NCBI GenBank assembly: GCA_947041165.1
Contig: CAMRCY010000005.1
Location: 1-64,000, forward strand
DNA from: an uncultured Deferribacteraceae bacterium
GTDB taxonomy: Bacteria > Chrysiogenota > Deferribacteres > Deferribacterales > Mucispirillaceae
DNA: 64,000 nucleotides
Direction of reading: 5' to 3'
Of this stretch, positions 9,045 through 18,681 are shown in pieces. Within the stretch, counting starts at the first letter, position 1; every line of letters starts with the position of its first letter. The notes under the pieces were generated by a model. It worked only from the letters and a program-made list of their open reading frames with translations. It was not told the DNA's origin and searched no databases. A program made the translations under genes and the position numbers.

Positions 9045-9911
9045 TTAATTATTTGGCAACTCTTTTATAATCTTAACCAAATCATCTTTAAGGTCTGAAC
9101 GCTTATATGCAAAATTGATAGTCGCCTCTAGTAATCCTGATCTTGTACCACAATCAAATCGTTTGCCTTCAAACTCATAACCGTACACTTTCTCTCTTGC
9201 TGCAACTAAGTTTAAAGCATCTGTTAATTGTAGCTCATTATTGCAACCGATATTAATCTCTTCTAAGGCTTTCATAACTGAACTTGTTATAACATATCTG
9301 CCGATAATGGCATTGGTTGATGGAGCATTAGTTTTCGGCTTTTCAACTAAAGAATCTAGTAGTGATAACTTATCGTTAATACACTCTTTGAATTTTACGA
9401 TACCATATTTGTTCGTATCTTCTTCTTTAACTTTCATCGTTGATACAATAGGAAATCCATACTCTTCAAATTGAGTCATAAGTTGAGAAACAACTGGAAC
9501 GTCTGATAATATAATATCATCTGGAAGGATTACAACGAACGGATCATCATTTACAATATCTTTAACGCATAGAATAGCATCACCTAATCCAAGCATTCGC
9601 TTTTGACGAACATAAACAAGATTAACCATCTCACTTATCTTTTTAATCTCTTCTAACATCTCTAAATTGCCTGACTTGACAAGAGTGTTATTTAACTCAA
9701 CATTAATATCAAAATGATCTTCTAGAGCTTTCTTAGTTCTACCTGTTATAAAAATAATTCGCTCTATACCTGAATCAATCGCCTCTTCAACTGCATATTG
9801 AATAAGTGGTTTGTCGATCAACGTTATCATCTCTTTAGGTATAGCTTTAGTCGCAGGAAGCATCCTTGTGCCGAAACCCGCAACTGGGAAAACTGCTGTT
9901 TTAATTTTCAT
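9045..9911 (-). CDS. galU: UTP-glucose-1-phosphate uridylyltransferase
   Basis: 288 aa, typical of bacterial GalU. The nucleotide-binding motif AVFPVAGFGTRMLPATKAIP is at the N-terminus, followed by KEMI, LIQYAVEEAI, VILPDDI, LVEKPK and a final FDCGTRSGLLEA. It makes UDP-glucose for cell-envelope polysaccharide. AGGA lies 6 nt before the ATG. It lies 36 bp behind an unrecognised gene that overlaps mqnE, so these three may form one transcript. Confidence 0.95.
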   Translation of the reverse strand: MKIKTAVFPVAGFGTRMLPATKAIPKEMITLIDKPLIQYAVEEAIDSGIERIIFITGRTKKALEDHFDINVELNNTLVKSGNLEMLEEIKKISEMVNLVYVRQKRMLGLGDAILCVKDIVNDDPFVVILPDDIILSDVPVVSQLMTQFEEYGFPIVSTMKVKEEDTNKYGIVKFKECINDKLSLLDSLVEKPKTNAPSTNAIIGRYVITSSVMKALEEINIGCNNELQLTDALNLVAAREKVYGYEFEGKRFDCGTRSGLLEATINFAYKRSDLKDDLVKIIKELPNN

Positions 9912-9947
9912 AATGTATCCTAAATATTAATATTGTCTACTCTGAAA

Positions 9948-10769
9948 TTATTTTTTAGAGATAAGTTTCACAATAAAATCCGCAGCCTTATCATAATAGT
10001 AAGAAGGAAGAACAATCGATGTTTTACCAAAACTGTAATCATTAAACAGAAATGTGTCTGGTGAAATAATCTCTATATATGGTGAACGAGAAACCTTAAT
10101 TGTTGAACTGCTCTTAACAGTAAAACTATAACTCTCAACCGTTGGGATAAGTTTTTTTACAATAGATATAGGATCATCATGTTTTGAAATTATTACTAAA
10201 TCACCCTTACATACATACATCTCAATTCTGCACTTATCAGCAAAAAATACAAAATAATCTCTGCCTAACACAGTCTTATAATCAAACATTGAATTGTATT
10301 TAAAAATTTTGTAGTCACTATCTTTATTAATTGATTTTGTAAATATTTTAGCCGTGCTATATGCTTTTCTAACTTCTGATAAATATCTAAATGAAACAAC
10401 TTCATTGCTTGAAAGATCCGACTTAAAAAGCATATTGCTTTTATGCATTACAAGATCGTTAAATACACCACTCTCTAAATCTTTGTTTATCCTTTTAAGT
10501 GACATATTAACCGTTAACATGCGAAGCTTATTTAAAATAGTAGGTTTAAAAAGAAACATACGATCTTCTTTCTTACTATCTTTTGGGTCTGCCTGGCTGT
10601 TCATCTTAAACGATCTATAATTGTCTGTTAAAAAATAATTAACTCTATCTATAGACGGAGAATATATATCCTCAACATTTGCTAAAACTACACTTATGCC
10701 ACGTAATTTTAACTGTCTACTAATAAGAATCATATTAGCCGATGGATTGATAAATACTATATCTGCCAT
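9948..10769 (-). CDS. Unknown protein translationally coupled to mqnE
   Basis: A 273-aa soluble protein that I do not recognise. It starts MADIVFINPSANMILISRQL, which resembles the first beta strand of a Rossmann-like fold, and contains no cysteine cluster or P-loop. Its ATG lies inside the end of mqnE (13-bp overlap), so translation is likely coupled. Downstream is galU. The middle is Lys/Ser/Asp-rich with alternating hydrophobic strands. A link to menaquinone synthesis is suggested only by the overlap. Confidence 0.7.
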   Translation of the reverse strand: MADIVFINPSANMILISRQLKLRGISVVLANVEDIYSPSIDRVNYFLTDNYRSFKMNSQADPKDSKKEDRMFLFKPTILNKLRMLTVNMSLKRINKDLESGVFNDLVMHKSNMLFKSDLSSNEVVSFRYLSEVRKAYSTAKIFTKSINKDSDYKIFKYNSMFDYKTVLGRDYFVFFADKCRIEMYVCKGDLVIISKHDDPISIVKKLIPTVESYSFTVKSSSTIKVSRSPYIEIISPDTFLFNDYSFGKTSIVLPSYYYDKAADFIVKLISKK

Positions 10770-11773
10770 ACTTTCAACTCCTTATAAAAAGAATCTCTCA
10801 TTACAGGTATCATATTTGCAGATTTTATAAGATTTACTAACTCACTCTCAAGCATAGAATCTTCAGATTTTGCACCTGCTGCATAAGTTATATTCTCTTT
10901 AATAATCGTACCATCTAAATCGTCAGCTCCTGCACGCAACGCTACCTGTGCAGTTTTACTTCCAAGCATTACCCAATACGCTTTGATATGTGGAATATTA
11001 TCTAATATGATCCTTGATGCTGCGATCACTCGTATATCATCTATACCTGTTGATCTTGGAACGTGTGATAAAAATGTGCCATCTGGATGAAACGATAATG
11101 GAATAAATGATACAAATCCACCTGTTTCTTCTTGAAGTTTTCTAAGTCTTAATAGATGATCAAATCTTTCACGATCACTTTCAATATGACCATATAACAT
11201 CGTCGCATTAGTACGAATACCCTCTTTATGCGCTATTCTATGGATATCAAGCCATCTATCACTCGAGATCTTCTCTGGACAAATTTCTGCTCTTACTTTT
11301 TCATCAAAAATTTCTGCACCACCACCAGGCATTAATTCTAATCCTGATTTTTGTAACGCTTTTAGAACTTCTGCTATTGATAAACCAGATATCATTGAAA
11401 AATAATCTATCTCAACAGCTGAAAAACCTTTGATCGTTATATGTGGATAGCTACTCTTGATAGCCGATAACATATCTGTATAGTAACTAAATGGATAATC
11501 TGGATGAAGCGATCCTACAACATGAACTTCATGTAGATTTTCGGCATACTCAGATATATATGACAAGACATCATCAATACTCATCTCATACGCACCAGCA
11601 TCACCTTCATCTTTGGCAAACGCACAAAACTTGCAGTGACTAGCACAGATGTTTGAATAATTTATATGCATATTCTTTACAAAAAAGGCTTTCTCGCCCC
11701 ATAAATTTTTTCTTATTTTATCAGCTTTATTTACTAAATCATAAAACTCATATTCAAATGGATTATATTGCAA
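10757..11773 (-). CDS. mqnE: Aminodeoxyfutalosine synthase, radical SAM
   Basis: 338 aa. The radical SAM cluster motif CASHCKFC (Cys43, Cys47, Cys50) follows HINYSNI, and EVHVVGSLHPDYPFSYYTD, PGGGAEIF, ICPEKIS, TNATMLYGHIES and NIPHIKAYWVMLG are hallmark MqnE segments. It catalyses the second step of the futalosine pathway to menaquinone, joining the chorismate-derived compound to the adenosyl radical. It appears to start at TTG with an upstream AGAGAG. No other mqn gene is in the window. The aromatic genes at 48-57 kb include the branch that makes chorismate, and sdhCDAB nearby uses a quinone. Confidence 0.93.
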   Translation of the reverse strand: MQYNPFEYEFYDLVNKADKIRKNLWGEKAFFVKNMHINYSNICASHCKFCAFAKDEGDAGAYEMSIDDVLSYISEYAENLHEVHVVGSLHPDYPFSYYTDMLSAIKSSYPHITIKGFSAVEIDYFSMISGLSIAEVLKALQKSGLELMPGGGAEIFDEKVRAEICPEKISSDRWLDIHRIAHKEGIRTNATMLYGHIESDRERFDHLLRLRKLQEETGGFVSFIPLSFHPDGTFLSHVPRSTGIDDIRVIAASRIILDNIPHIKAYWVMLGSKTAQVALRAGADDLDGTIIKENITYAAGAKSEDSMLESELVNLIKSANMIPVMRDSFYKELKVWQI

Positions 11774-11817
11774 CTCTACACTCTCTTATATTATTTCGTA
11801 ATATATCGATAATTTCT

Positions 11818-13017
11818 CTATCCTACCATAGAATTCATCTGAAATAAAGGTTGCATTATTGATACTATGATAAACCCAACCATACCACCGATAAATACTA
11901 TAAATAAAGGCTCAATTAATGATACAAATCGTGTTAAAAATTTGTCTACCTGTTTTGAGTAAAACTCGTTCACTCTATCAAGCAGATCTGGCATATTACC
12001 TGATGACTCACCTGTTGATACTGCAGCTGGAAATAACTCTGGAAAAACCTCTGCATTCTTTATAGCTTTTGAAAACTTAACGCCTGACTGAACTGATGTT
12101 CTAACATCATTTATTACCGACTGAATATATCTATTATTTAACGTGCTACTAGCATGTGCTAAAGCATCCGTCAACGGAAGTCCTTCTCTAAGTTGAAACG
12201 CTAAAATATGTGCAAATTTTGCGACTAATGTTGTTGATACTAACTTTATGCCGTAAAGACGTTTATCAATCTTTAATCTAAATTTAACATTATTTCTAAA
12301 ATTGTAACGAGTAACAAATATGACAAATAGCAGAAATACTAAAAGTATAATTCCATAATTAACTACAAAATCTGATATAGCCAATAAGAACTTAGTAGTG
12401 CCTGGAACTTCTTGTTTCATAGATGAAAAAATCTTTTCCATCTTTGGCACAACCACCGATAAAAGAAATCCTAACACTCCCATACCCATAACTAAAATTG
12501 TCATCGGATATACAAGCGCTGATGATACCTTATCGTTATTCTTCTGCTTAAACTCTTCATACTCTGCAATATCACCAAGCACTGCCGATAATCTACCTAT
12601 ATTTTCCGATGCCTTAATTAAATTAACGTACATTGAATCAAATATATTTGGATATCTTGCAAGCGACTCTGAAAATCTCATACCTTCTGAAACCTTAGAT
12701 GCAGAATCTTGTAACGCTTCTCTAAGTCCTTCGTTCTTCTCAGATTTTGCAATAATATTGATAGCTTCTACTAACGTAATTCCTGATCTTAATAGAAGTG
12801 ATAATTGAAAAAATGTATCAGCTAAATTTTTCTTAGCTGCAAATAAATTTTTGAAAGTATCAAACTGTCCTTTCTTAACAGAAACTTCTGAAATGTCTGA
12901 CACAAAAATACCTTGACGCATTAACTCATTTGTAAGCGCAACCTTAGACGTAGCCTCTTTTGTGCCACGCTCAACCTTGCCATCTGATGTTGTTCCAACG
13001 TAATTAAATGATGCCAT
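11818..13017 (-). CDS. gspF: Type II secretion inner-membrane platform protein GspF
   Basis: 399 aa, as expected for GspF/PilC proteins. Two repeated cytoplasmic domains each begin with a helical bundle (FFQLSLLLRSGITLVEAINI and FAHILAFQLREGLPLTDALA). They are separated by hydrophobic helices (about residues 170-190 and 220-245), with a last helix near the C-terminus (LIEPLFIVFIGGMVGFIIVS). It forms the inner-membrane base that contacts the GspE ATPase. Its ATG lies just after the gspE stop, with AGGTAGAG spanning the junction. It closes the gspCDEF run. Confidence 0.94.
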   Translation of the reverse strand: MASFNYVGTTSDGKVERGTKEATSKVALTNELMRQGIFVSDISEVSVKKGQFDTFKNLFAAKKNLADTFFQLSLLLRSGITLVEAINIIAKSEKNEGLREALQDSASKVSEGMRFSESLARYPNIFDSMYVNLIKASENIGRLSAVLGDIAEYEEFKQKNNDKVSSALVYPMTILVMGMGVLGFLLSVVVPKMEKIFSSMKQEVPGTTKFLLAISDFVVNYGIILLVFLLFVIFVTRYNFRNNVKFRLKIDKRLYGIKLVSTTLVAKFAHILAFQLREGLPLTDALAHASSTLNNRYIQSVINDVRTSVQSGVKFSKAIKNAEVFPELFPAAVSTGESSGNMPDLLDRVNEFYSKQVDKFLTRFVSLIEPLFIVFIGGMVGFIIVSIMQPLFQMNSMVG

Positions 13018-13021
13018 ATTT

Positions 13022-14485
13022 TTACTCTACCTGTGTAACAGCCAAAACCTCTTCTGGAGTGGTAATGCCCTGCTCAACTAAATAAATACCGTACTCTAAC
13101 ATCGTCTTAAAGCCGTTGTTTCTAGCCTCTTGACGAATTTCAAATGCCGATGCTCGCTTATTTATCATATGTCGTATACTATCTGTTATCTCTAATAACT
13201 CAAAAACTCCAACCCTGCCACGATAACCTGTATCGTAACACTCAGAACAACCTGTACCTTTCTGATGAGTTTCAATAGTCAATCCAACCTCTGCTATCTT
13301 TGTCTTCATAAATGGATCTATCTTAACCGTCGTTGCACAACTTGTACAAACTTTTCTTACAAGTCGTTGACCAATAACTATCAGTAATGATGATGATATT
13401 AAAAATGGTTCAACGTCCATCTCTATCAATCTCGCAACCGCTGTTGGTGAATCGTTTGTGTGTAAAGTAGATAACACTAAGTGACCTGTTAAAGATGCTT
13501 GTATCGCAGCTTCCGCAGTTTCGTTATCACGCACCTCTCCAACCAATATAACATCTGGATCTTGACGGAGGAATGTTCTAATCGCACTTGCAAATGTTAA
13601 ACCAACTGAAGCGTTCATCTGAACTTGTGTTACATTATCCATGTGATACTCGACTGGATCTTCTATTGTAACTACATTTTTATTATCTCTATTCATAGCA
13701 AGAAGCGATGCATACAATGTCGTTGTTTTACCAGAACCTGTAGGTCCTGTTACTAATATAATTCCGTTTGGTCTTTCTAGATATGGTTTAAACTTGTCGT
13801 AAACTTCCCCAACAAATCCTATCGTTTCAAGAGATGTGAAATCTGATGAACGCTCTAAAATACGGAGAACTGCTTTCTCTCCATTAATAGATGGCATCGT
13901 CGATACACGAATATCAATCGTTCTATTACCGATCTTTAGATTAATTCTACCATCTTGAGATCTTCTGCTTTCAGCAACATCTAATTGTCCGATAACTTTT
14001 ATTCTTGCAAGGATTTGCTCGTGAACTGCTTTTGGATAACTTCGTAAAGTGTTCAATCTTCCATCAACTCGTATACGAATAAGAAATGACGCATCTCGTC
14101 CTTCAAAATGAATATCCGATGCACCACTTTTAACTGAATATATTATGATCTGATTAACTAATTTAATAACTGGAGCATCATCGTATGACGCTGTTAAAAT
14201 ATCCGACTCATCATCATCTGGCAACTCTTCGCCATCAGCATCTGGATCATTTACATAATCCACATCGCCACCAAAAGACTCAAGTAATGCCAAAATCTCT
14301 TTTCTCTCTTTTTGGATAAAAGTTGCCTTAACACCTAAAGAGAATGATAAATATTCTGCCTTCTGTAAGCCAGCTTCATCAAGGTAGTAAAATATTAGCT
14401 CGCCATCATCTGATACCAGCGGAATAAAATCACTCTTATCTGGATATCTAACATATTTATTTTTTACCTTTTCAAAATCTAACAT
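13022..14485 (-). CDS. gspE: Type II secretion ATPase GspE
   Basis: 487 aa. The Walker A motif is GPTGSGKTTTLYASL, the Asp box and Walker B region includes DPDVILVGEVRDNETAEAA, and the His box is TGHLVLSTLHTNDSP. A C-terminal four-cysteine zinc element (CTSC then CSEC, about 40 residues apart) is typical of GspE and PilB. It powers pseudopilus assembly on the cytoplasmic face. An acidic stretch (DPDADGEELPDDDESD) lies in the N-terminal part. It lies between gspD and gspF. Confidence 0.95.
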   Translation of the reverse strand: MLDFEKVKNKYVRYPDKSDFIPLVSDDGELIFYYLDEAGLQKAEYLSFSLGVKATFIQKERKEILALLESFGGDVDYVNDPDADGEELPDDDESDILTASYDDAPVIKLVNQIIIYSVKSGASDIHFEGRDASFLIRIRVDGRLNTLRSYPKAVHEQILARIKVIGQLDVAESRRSQDGRINLKIGNRTIDIRVSTMPSINGEKAVLRILERSSDFTSLETIGFVGEVYDKFKPYLERPNGIILVTGPTGSGKTTTLYASLLAMNRDNKNVVTIEDPVEYHMDNVTQVQMNASVGLTFASAIRTFLRQDPDVILVGEVRDNETAEAAIQASLTGHLVLSTLHTNDSPTAVARLIEMDVEPFLISSSLLIVIGQRLVRKVCTSCATTVKIDPFMKTKIAEVGLTIETHQKGTGCSECYDTGYRGRVGVFELLEITDSIRHMINKRASAFEIRQEARNNGFKTMLEYGIYLVEQGITTPEEVLAVTQVE

Positions 14486-14507
14486 TTAATATTAACCTAT
14501 TGCTATC

Positions 14508-16463
14508 CTATTCATCATCTACTATTTCTTGTGATTGCTTTCTGCTCTCAACTTGACGATCTATCTCTTGAATTAACGGGATATCAAACTCTAATGTAGA
14601 GAATATATCATCACCGAATATCTTGTCGCCTTTTAATCTAAACTTATCAACATCCTCGATATTCTTATCAAGAAACACATTCGCACCATCAACTGAGTCT
14701 ATTATACTTGTTGAAATGAAAATCATCAAATTAGTTTTCTCTGATGTCTTAGTTTGTGTTTTAAATAACCAACCTAATATAGGTATTCTTGCTAAAAATG
14801 GAACTTCATTTCTAACTATAGATGAATCATCTTTAATCAGTCCTGATATTACCATTATTGATCTATCTCTTAACTTTACAGTTGTTTGAGTTGTTCTTGT
14901 TAATGTGATAGGTGCTGATGCATTAAACGTTGCTGGAGATATACTGTTGATCTCTTGATTAACCGCAAGCGTAATCGTATCATCATTAGATATCTGTGGA
15001 GTTATTTTTAAACGTATACCAACATTACGATAATCAAATGTCTGTATAGGATTGTTGTTTGAATCAAACTTTTCACTCGTTACATAAGGCCTGTTCTCTC
15101 CAACGAAAACCTCTGCCTCTTCATTATCCAATGTTAATATCTGTGGGTTTGAAACGATATTCACTCCTGATAAACTTTTCGCAGCAGAAACTAATGCACC
15201 TATCGATGGAAACTTCATTCCACCATACTCAATAATATTACCTATAACACCTACACTAAAACCGCTTGGAGGTGTATACGCTGTTCCTTGTGATACAGCT
15301 CCTGCTAAACCTTGTACTCCACCTGAATTTGTAAGACCACCAACGACCGCTCCAACTCCTGGAATTTGTGCTCCACCGAACCACTCAACTCCAAACTGTG
15401 AACCTTGATCTATCGACGTTTCTAAGATAAGTGCTTCAACATAAACCTGTCTACGTTGTTTATCCATCTGAGATATTAAACTCTCTAATCTAGCGTAAAA
15501 TGTAGCATCACCCATTGCAATAATACTGTTCGTTGCTTTATCTGATGTTAAACTAGTTTGAACGCCTTGACCACCTCGTGCTGTGTCTTTATTAGTTAAT
15601 GAACTTGTTAGTTTTGATAAAATCTTCTCCATATCTTCTGCTTTCGCATTTTTAAGTGGATAAACTTTTGGAATTAATAATGATTCTGATTGTAACTTAT
15701 CCATCTCATTTACAACATAAAGGATACGTTCGTAATCTTTATCCGTTGCAGCTATGATAAGTGTATTGGTTGTATCGTCTGCTACGATAGCTGGCATAGT
15801 TGATGTTAATGAGTTTTTAGCAAGCTCTGCAAAAAATTTAATTATCTGTTGCTCTGCCCTAGATGCTGTTGTAGATTTTAAACTTAACGTGTATAGTTTA
15901 AATTTACCAGCCTCTTTACTAAGCTCATCTAACATGCTTACCATAGATCTAATTCTTGAACCCATATCTCTTATAATAAGAAGGTTTAAACCTCGTACTG
16001 GTTCAATATAACCTGTTCTTGATTTCATCTTATTAAGTATAGGTATCACAGCTGCTGCATTATAGTTATCAAGCGATATCACAGTTGTTACATAAGTTTC
16101 ACCTTCAACATCACCAGTTCTAATACTCTCTCCATATAATGGAACATCTTTCTCTGATAATATCTGGATATTATTACCCGACTCAACTGGAATTAATCCG
16201 TTAAGTTTAAGTATTGAGAAAAAGAGTTTTAAAACCTCTCTAGGGTTCATCTCTTTCTGTGAGTCTATTGTTATAGTACCCTTAATATCTGCTTCATTAT
16301 AGATCATATTTCTGCCTGTAAACTCTGATACAAATGTAAGAAAATCCTTGATAGGGACATTCTTGAAATTCACATTGTATGAACTTTGAGAATACGCAGT
16401 TGATCCAAATGGATTAGATAAAAATATTGATAAAATAAGAAAAAATGTTGCTAAATGTCTCAT
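14508..16463 (-). CDS. gspD: Type II secretion outer-membrane secretin GspD
   Basis: 651 aa with a cleavable signal peptide (about 1-25). The N0 domain (VNFKNVPIKDFLTFVSEFTG) and repeated N domains follow, then the secretin core with VEALILETS, a Gly/Ala/Val-rich loop (about 355-400), VSNPQILTLDNEEAEVFVGE and VPFLARIPILGWLFKT. It forms the outer-membrane pore of the type II system. Its ATG overlaps the gspC stop by four bases. No pilotin-binding S-domain is obvious, and the C-terminal about 60 residues are charged. Confidence 0.95.
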   Translation of the reverse strand: MRHLATFFLILSIFLSNPFGSTAYSQSSYNVNFKNVPIKDFLTFVSEFTGRNMIYNEADIKGTITIDSQKEMNPREVLKLFFSILKLNGLIPVESGNNIQILSEKDVPLYGESIRTGDVEGETYVTTVISLDNYNAAAVIPILNKMKSRTGYIEPVRGLNLLIIRDMGSRIRSMVSMLDELSKEAGKFKLYTLSLKSTTASRAEQQIIKFFAELAKNSLTSTMPAIVADDTTNTLIIAATDKDYERILYVVNEMDKLQSESLLIPKVYPLKNAKAEDMEKILSKLTSSLTNKDTARGGQGVQTSLTSDKATNSIIAMGDATFYARLESLISQMDKQRRQVYVEALILETSIDQGSQFGVEWFGGAQIPGVGAVVGGLTNSGGVQGLAGAVSQGTAYTPPSGFSVGVIGNIIEYGGMKFPSIGALVSAAKSLSGVNIVSNPQILTLDNEEAEVFVGENRPYVTSEKFDSNNNPIQTFDYRNVGIRLKITPQISNDDTITLAVNQEINSISPATFNASAPITLTRTTQTTVKLRDRSIMVISGLIKDDSSIVRNEVPFLARIPILGWLFKTQTKTSEKTNLMIFISTSIIDSVDGANVFLDKNIEDVDKFRLKGDKIFGDDIFSTLEFDIPLIQEIDRQVESRKQSQEIVDDE

Positions 16464-17305
16464 ATAATCTCTACAAATAATGTATTTTTTGTGCCGCTTC
16501 GCATTATATCAATGCTAACTGCTGATATATCGTCTAAATTCGACAACATCTGAAATAGAACTTCTGGTGATTTTAAACTTTCGCCGTTGATCCTTGTGAT
16601 AACGTCACCTATCTGTAAACCTAATTTAGCCAAAGGAGAACCTTCCTTCATTCTTGCAATTTTATAACCTAAAAATTCTGTGCCTTCATATGATGGAGAA
16701 ACAAGTGCCGATTGTAACACCTTATTTAAATCTTTAAGCTCACCTACAATCTCTGCTCGTGGAATTGATATATTAAGACTACCAGCCGCAGCAGATGTTC
16801 CTGATGATTCATTCTTAGAACTACGACTTGATGCTGTTGAAAGAACACTCTTGCCTTTCTCAATTTTTAAAAGGTATTTCTTACCACCTTTCTCTACTTC
16901 AGCCTCATCTATACCTAACGAAACTAATTTTAGTCCCTCTTTCTCTTTACCTATTGATAACGCAATAGTTTTGCCATCTACTAAAATTAATGCAACACCT
17001 CTACCAGTATCAGTTGAAACTATGCCAACTAATTTAGCATTAACAAGCTCTGGAGTAGTAACTGTGCCATCTTCATTCTCAACGTCCACAGCTTGTGCTG
17101 AGAGAAGTTCAAGATTAAAAATATTATCACTTATAAGTTTTCTTAACATTTCACCAGAATAAACAACAGCTTTTTGACTGCTTACCGATACAACTGGTAG
17201 TTTTTTAGCGTCTGCATATATATAAGATATAAGCTCGCTCGCTAGCCAACCAAAAAATACTCCAAATAAAAGTGAGTATGCTAAGTAGGGAATTTTTAAA
17301 TACAT
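16460..17305 (-). CDS. gspC: Type II secretion inner-membrane protein GspC with PDZ domain
   Basis: 281 aa. One transmembrane helix near the N-terminus (about 4-28), a GspC homology region (LLSAQAVDVENEDGT to about residue 150), and a C-terminal PDZ domain (GSPLAKLGLQIGDVITRING). GspC links the inner-membrane platform to the secretin. It overlaps gspD by four bases. Having C with D, E and F argues for type II secretion rather than a type IV pilus. The pseudopilins are not in this window. No strong ribosome-binding site precedes the ATG. Confidence 0.88.
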   Translation of the reverse strand: MYLKIPYLAYSLLFGVFFGWLASELISYIYADAKKLPVVSVSSQKAVVYSGEMLRKLISDNIFNLELLSAQAVDVENEDGTVTTPELVNAKLVGIVSTDTGRGVALILVDGKTIALSIGKEKEGLKLVSLGIDEAEVEKGGKKYLLKIEKGKSVLSTASSRSSKNESSGTSAAAGSLNISIPRAEIVGELKDLNKVLQSALVSPSYEGTEFLGYKIARMKEGSPLAKLGLQIGDVITRINGESLKSPEVLFQMLSNLDDISAVSIDIMRSGTKNTLFVEII

Positions 17306-17395
17306 TAGATCAATCTATACCAATAACCATATAAAATCAACAACTAATTAATCATCTATGCCTTTAATCGCTTGACAGCAAACTATCTATTAAGT

Positions 17396-17836
17396 TTAAA
17401 AAATATCTATATTGTATATAATAAATATATTTATATTATAAATACAGTGAGTTATTATGGATGGGATTATTGATCTGCTTCTATCATATAAAATACCGAA
17501 AACAAGTGAAGGAAAAAACACTAGAAATGAATGTAGTATGTCATTATAAAAAAGATGTGATAATGAGAAAATTATCGACGTGACTATATTCGCATAACTA
17601 ACTATGTATATACTACCAGATAACTTCGTGAGTAAAACACTCTGAAATAATCCCCTAAATAAATACTCTTCTACTAATGGTACAAAAATAAGAAAGATTA
17701 ATACCGACTTTAGATCGATAATACCTACTCTTGCATAACCTGTTAATATTAAAATACAAAAAATTATCGCCACCGGTATAGTGGCGATAAATATATCTCG
17801 TAAATTAACTCTTAAAATATTAGTTGTAGAAAACAT
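17396..17836 (-). CDS. CPBP-family intramembrane metalloprotease (short)
   Basis: 146 aa, short for the family. It has three or more hydrophobic helices and the three CPBP/Abi motifs: VEEYLFRGLFQS (EExxxR), SLSHLFYN (FxxxH-like) and SIITHCIYN. These residues bind metal in CAAX-type proteases and related putative peptidases. It starts 12 bp after sdhB, with no clear ribosome-binding site. A strong intrinsic terminator lies inside its first 30 codons (17758-17790), so expression may depend on readthrough of the sdh transcript or on a start I have not identified. The substrate is unknown. Confidence 0.75.
   Translation of the reverse strand: MFSTTNILRVNLRDIFIATIPVAIIFCILILTGYARVGIIDLKSVLIFLIFVPLVEEYLFRGLFQSVLLTKLSGSIYIVSYANIVTSIIFSLSHLFYNDILHSFLVFFPSLVFGILYDRSRSIIPSIITHCIYNINIFIIYNIDIF
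17758..17790 (-). terminator. Intrinsic terminator of sdhCDAB, embedded in the CPBP coding sequence
   Basis: A perfect 10-bp inverted repeat (TTATCGCCAC, 17764-17773, pairing with 17781-17790), a 7-nt loop and, reading on the minus strand, six T immediately after it (17758-17763). It lies about 60 nt past the sdhB stop. On the protein side it encodes IATIPVAI within the first membrane helix of the CPBP protein. Confidence 0.8.
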
Positions 17837-17848
17837 TAATCAAATTGA

Positions 17849-18559
17849 TTAAAACTGCTTATCTAACAACATTTTTCTAATCTCAACAATAGCTTTTGTT
17901 GGATTAAGTTCCTTAGGACAAGCTTTCACACAGTTATATATTGTGTGACAACGCCATACGCCGTGCTTATCGTTCAATATCTTCAGACGCTCATCTGTAC
18001 CTTCATCACGCGTGTCACTAATGTATCTCCACGCACGTAAAAAAGCGTTTGGCCCTAGATAATCTTTATCTGTCCAGTAACTAGGACATGATGATGAACA
18101 ACAACCACATAATATACACTCATATAAACCATCTAATTTCTTTCTGTCCTCTTCTGACTGATAAATTTCTTTATCGCCAGTAGGTGTGCTTCTTATTAAA
18201 TACGGTTTAACTGTAATAAATTTCTCAAAGAAATCTTCTACATCTACAACTAAATCTCTCATAACAGGCATTCCTGGTAATGGCTGAAGAACTATCTTAC
18301 GAGTACTAATATCTTCTATTTTAGTCATACATGCTAACATGTTTACGCCATTTACATTTAAACCATCTGAACCACAAACACCTTCACGACATGATCTTCT
18401 AAATGTTAACGTATGATCTAGTTCCCATTTAATCTGATTTAATGCTTCTAGTATTAACATACCCGGACGACGTATCTCTACTTCATATTTCTGATAATAC
18501 GCTGATTTATCTTTATCTGGATCGTATCTTAATATCTCAAAAGTTACCTTTTTTCCCAT
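17849..18559 (-). CDS. sdhB: Succinate dehydrogenase iron-sulfur subunit
   Basis: 236 aa. The [2Fe-2S] ligands are CREGVCGSDG and the later Cys in NMLAC. The [4Fe-4S] and [3Fe-4S] ligands are ECILCGCCSSSCPSYW and CHTIYNCVKACPKELNPTKAI. It carries electrons from the SdhA flavin to the membrane quinone site. GAGGAAGG precedes the ATG. It is the last gene of the C-D-A-B operon, separated from sdhA by 122 bp that includes a short tandem repeat. Confidence 0.96.
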   Translation of the reverse strand: MGKKVTFEILRYDPDKDKSAYYQKYEVEIRRPGMLILEALNQIKWELDHTLTFRRSCREGVCGSDGLNVNGVNMLACMTKIEDISTRKIVLQPLPGMPVMRDLVVDVEDFFEKFITVKPYLIRSTPTGDKEIYQSEEDRKKLDGLYECILCGCCSSSCPSYWTDKDYLGPNAFLRAWRYISDTRDEGTDERLKILNDKHGVWRCHTIYNCVKACPKELNPTKAIVEIRKMLLDKQF

Positions 18560-18597
18560 ATTATGCCTTCCTCAATAATTCTTAATTAATAATAAGT

Positions 18598-18673
18598 GTT
18601 AATAAATAAAATACTTATTAACTAATGCAATAATTGTTAATAAATAAAATACCTATTAACTAATAACATAATC
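18598..18673. repeat. 38-bp direct repeat between sdhA and sdhB
   Basis: The segment gttaataaataaaatact followed by tattaactaat occurs at 18598 and again at 18636 with few differences, in the sdhA-sdhB gap. No terminator hairpin is evident there, so the operon probably continues through it. Confidence 0.8.
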
Positions 18674-18681
18674 TCTGTAGA

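Noticed and set aside
11818-17305. Type IV pilus rather than type II secretion
   Set aside because: GspC with a PDZ domain next to GspD, GspE and GspF indicates type II secretion; no PilM-Q genes are present.
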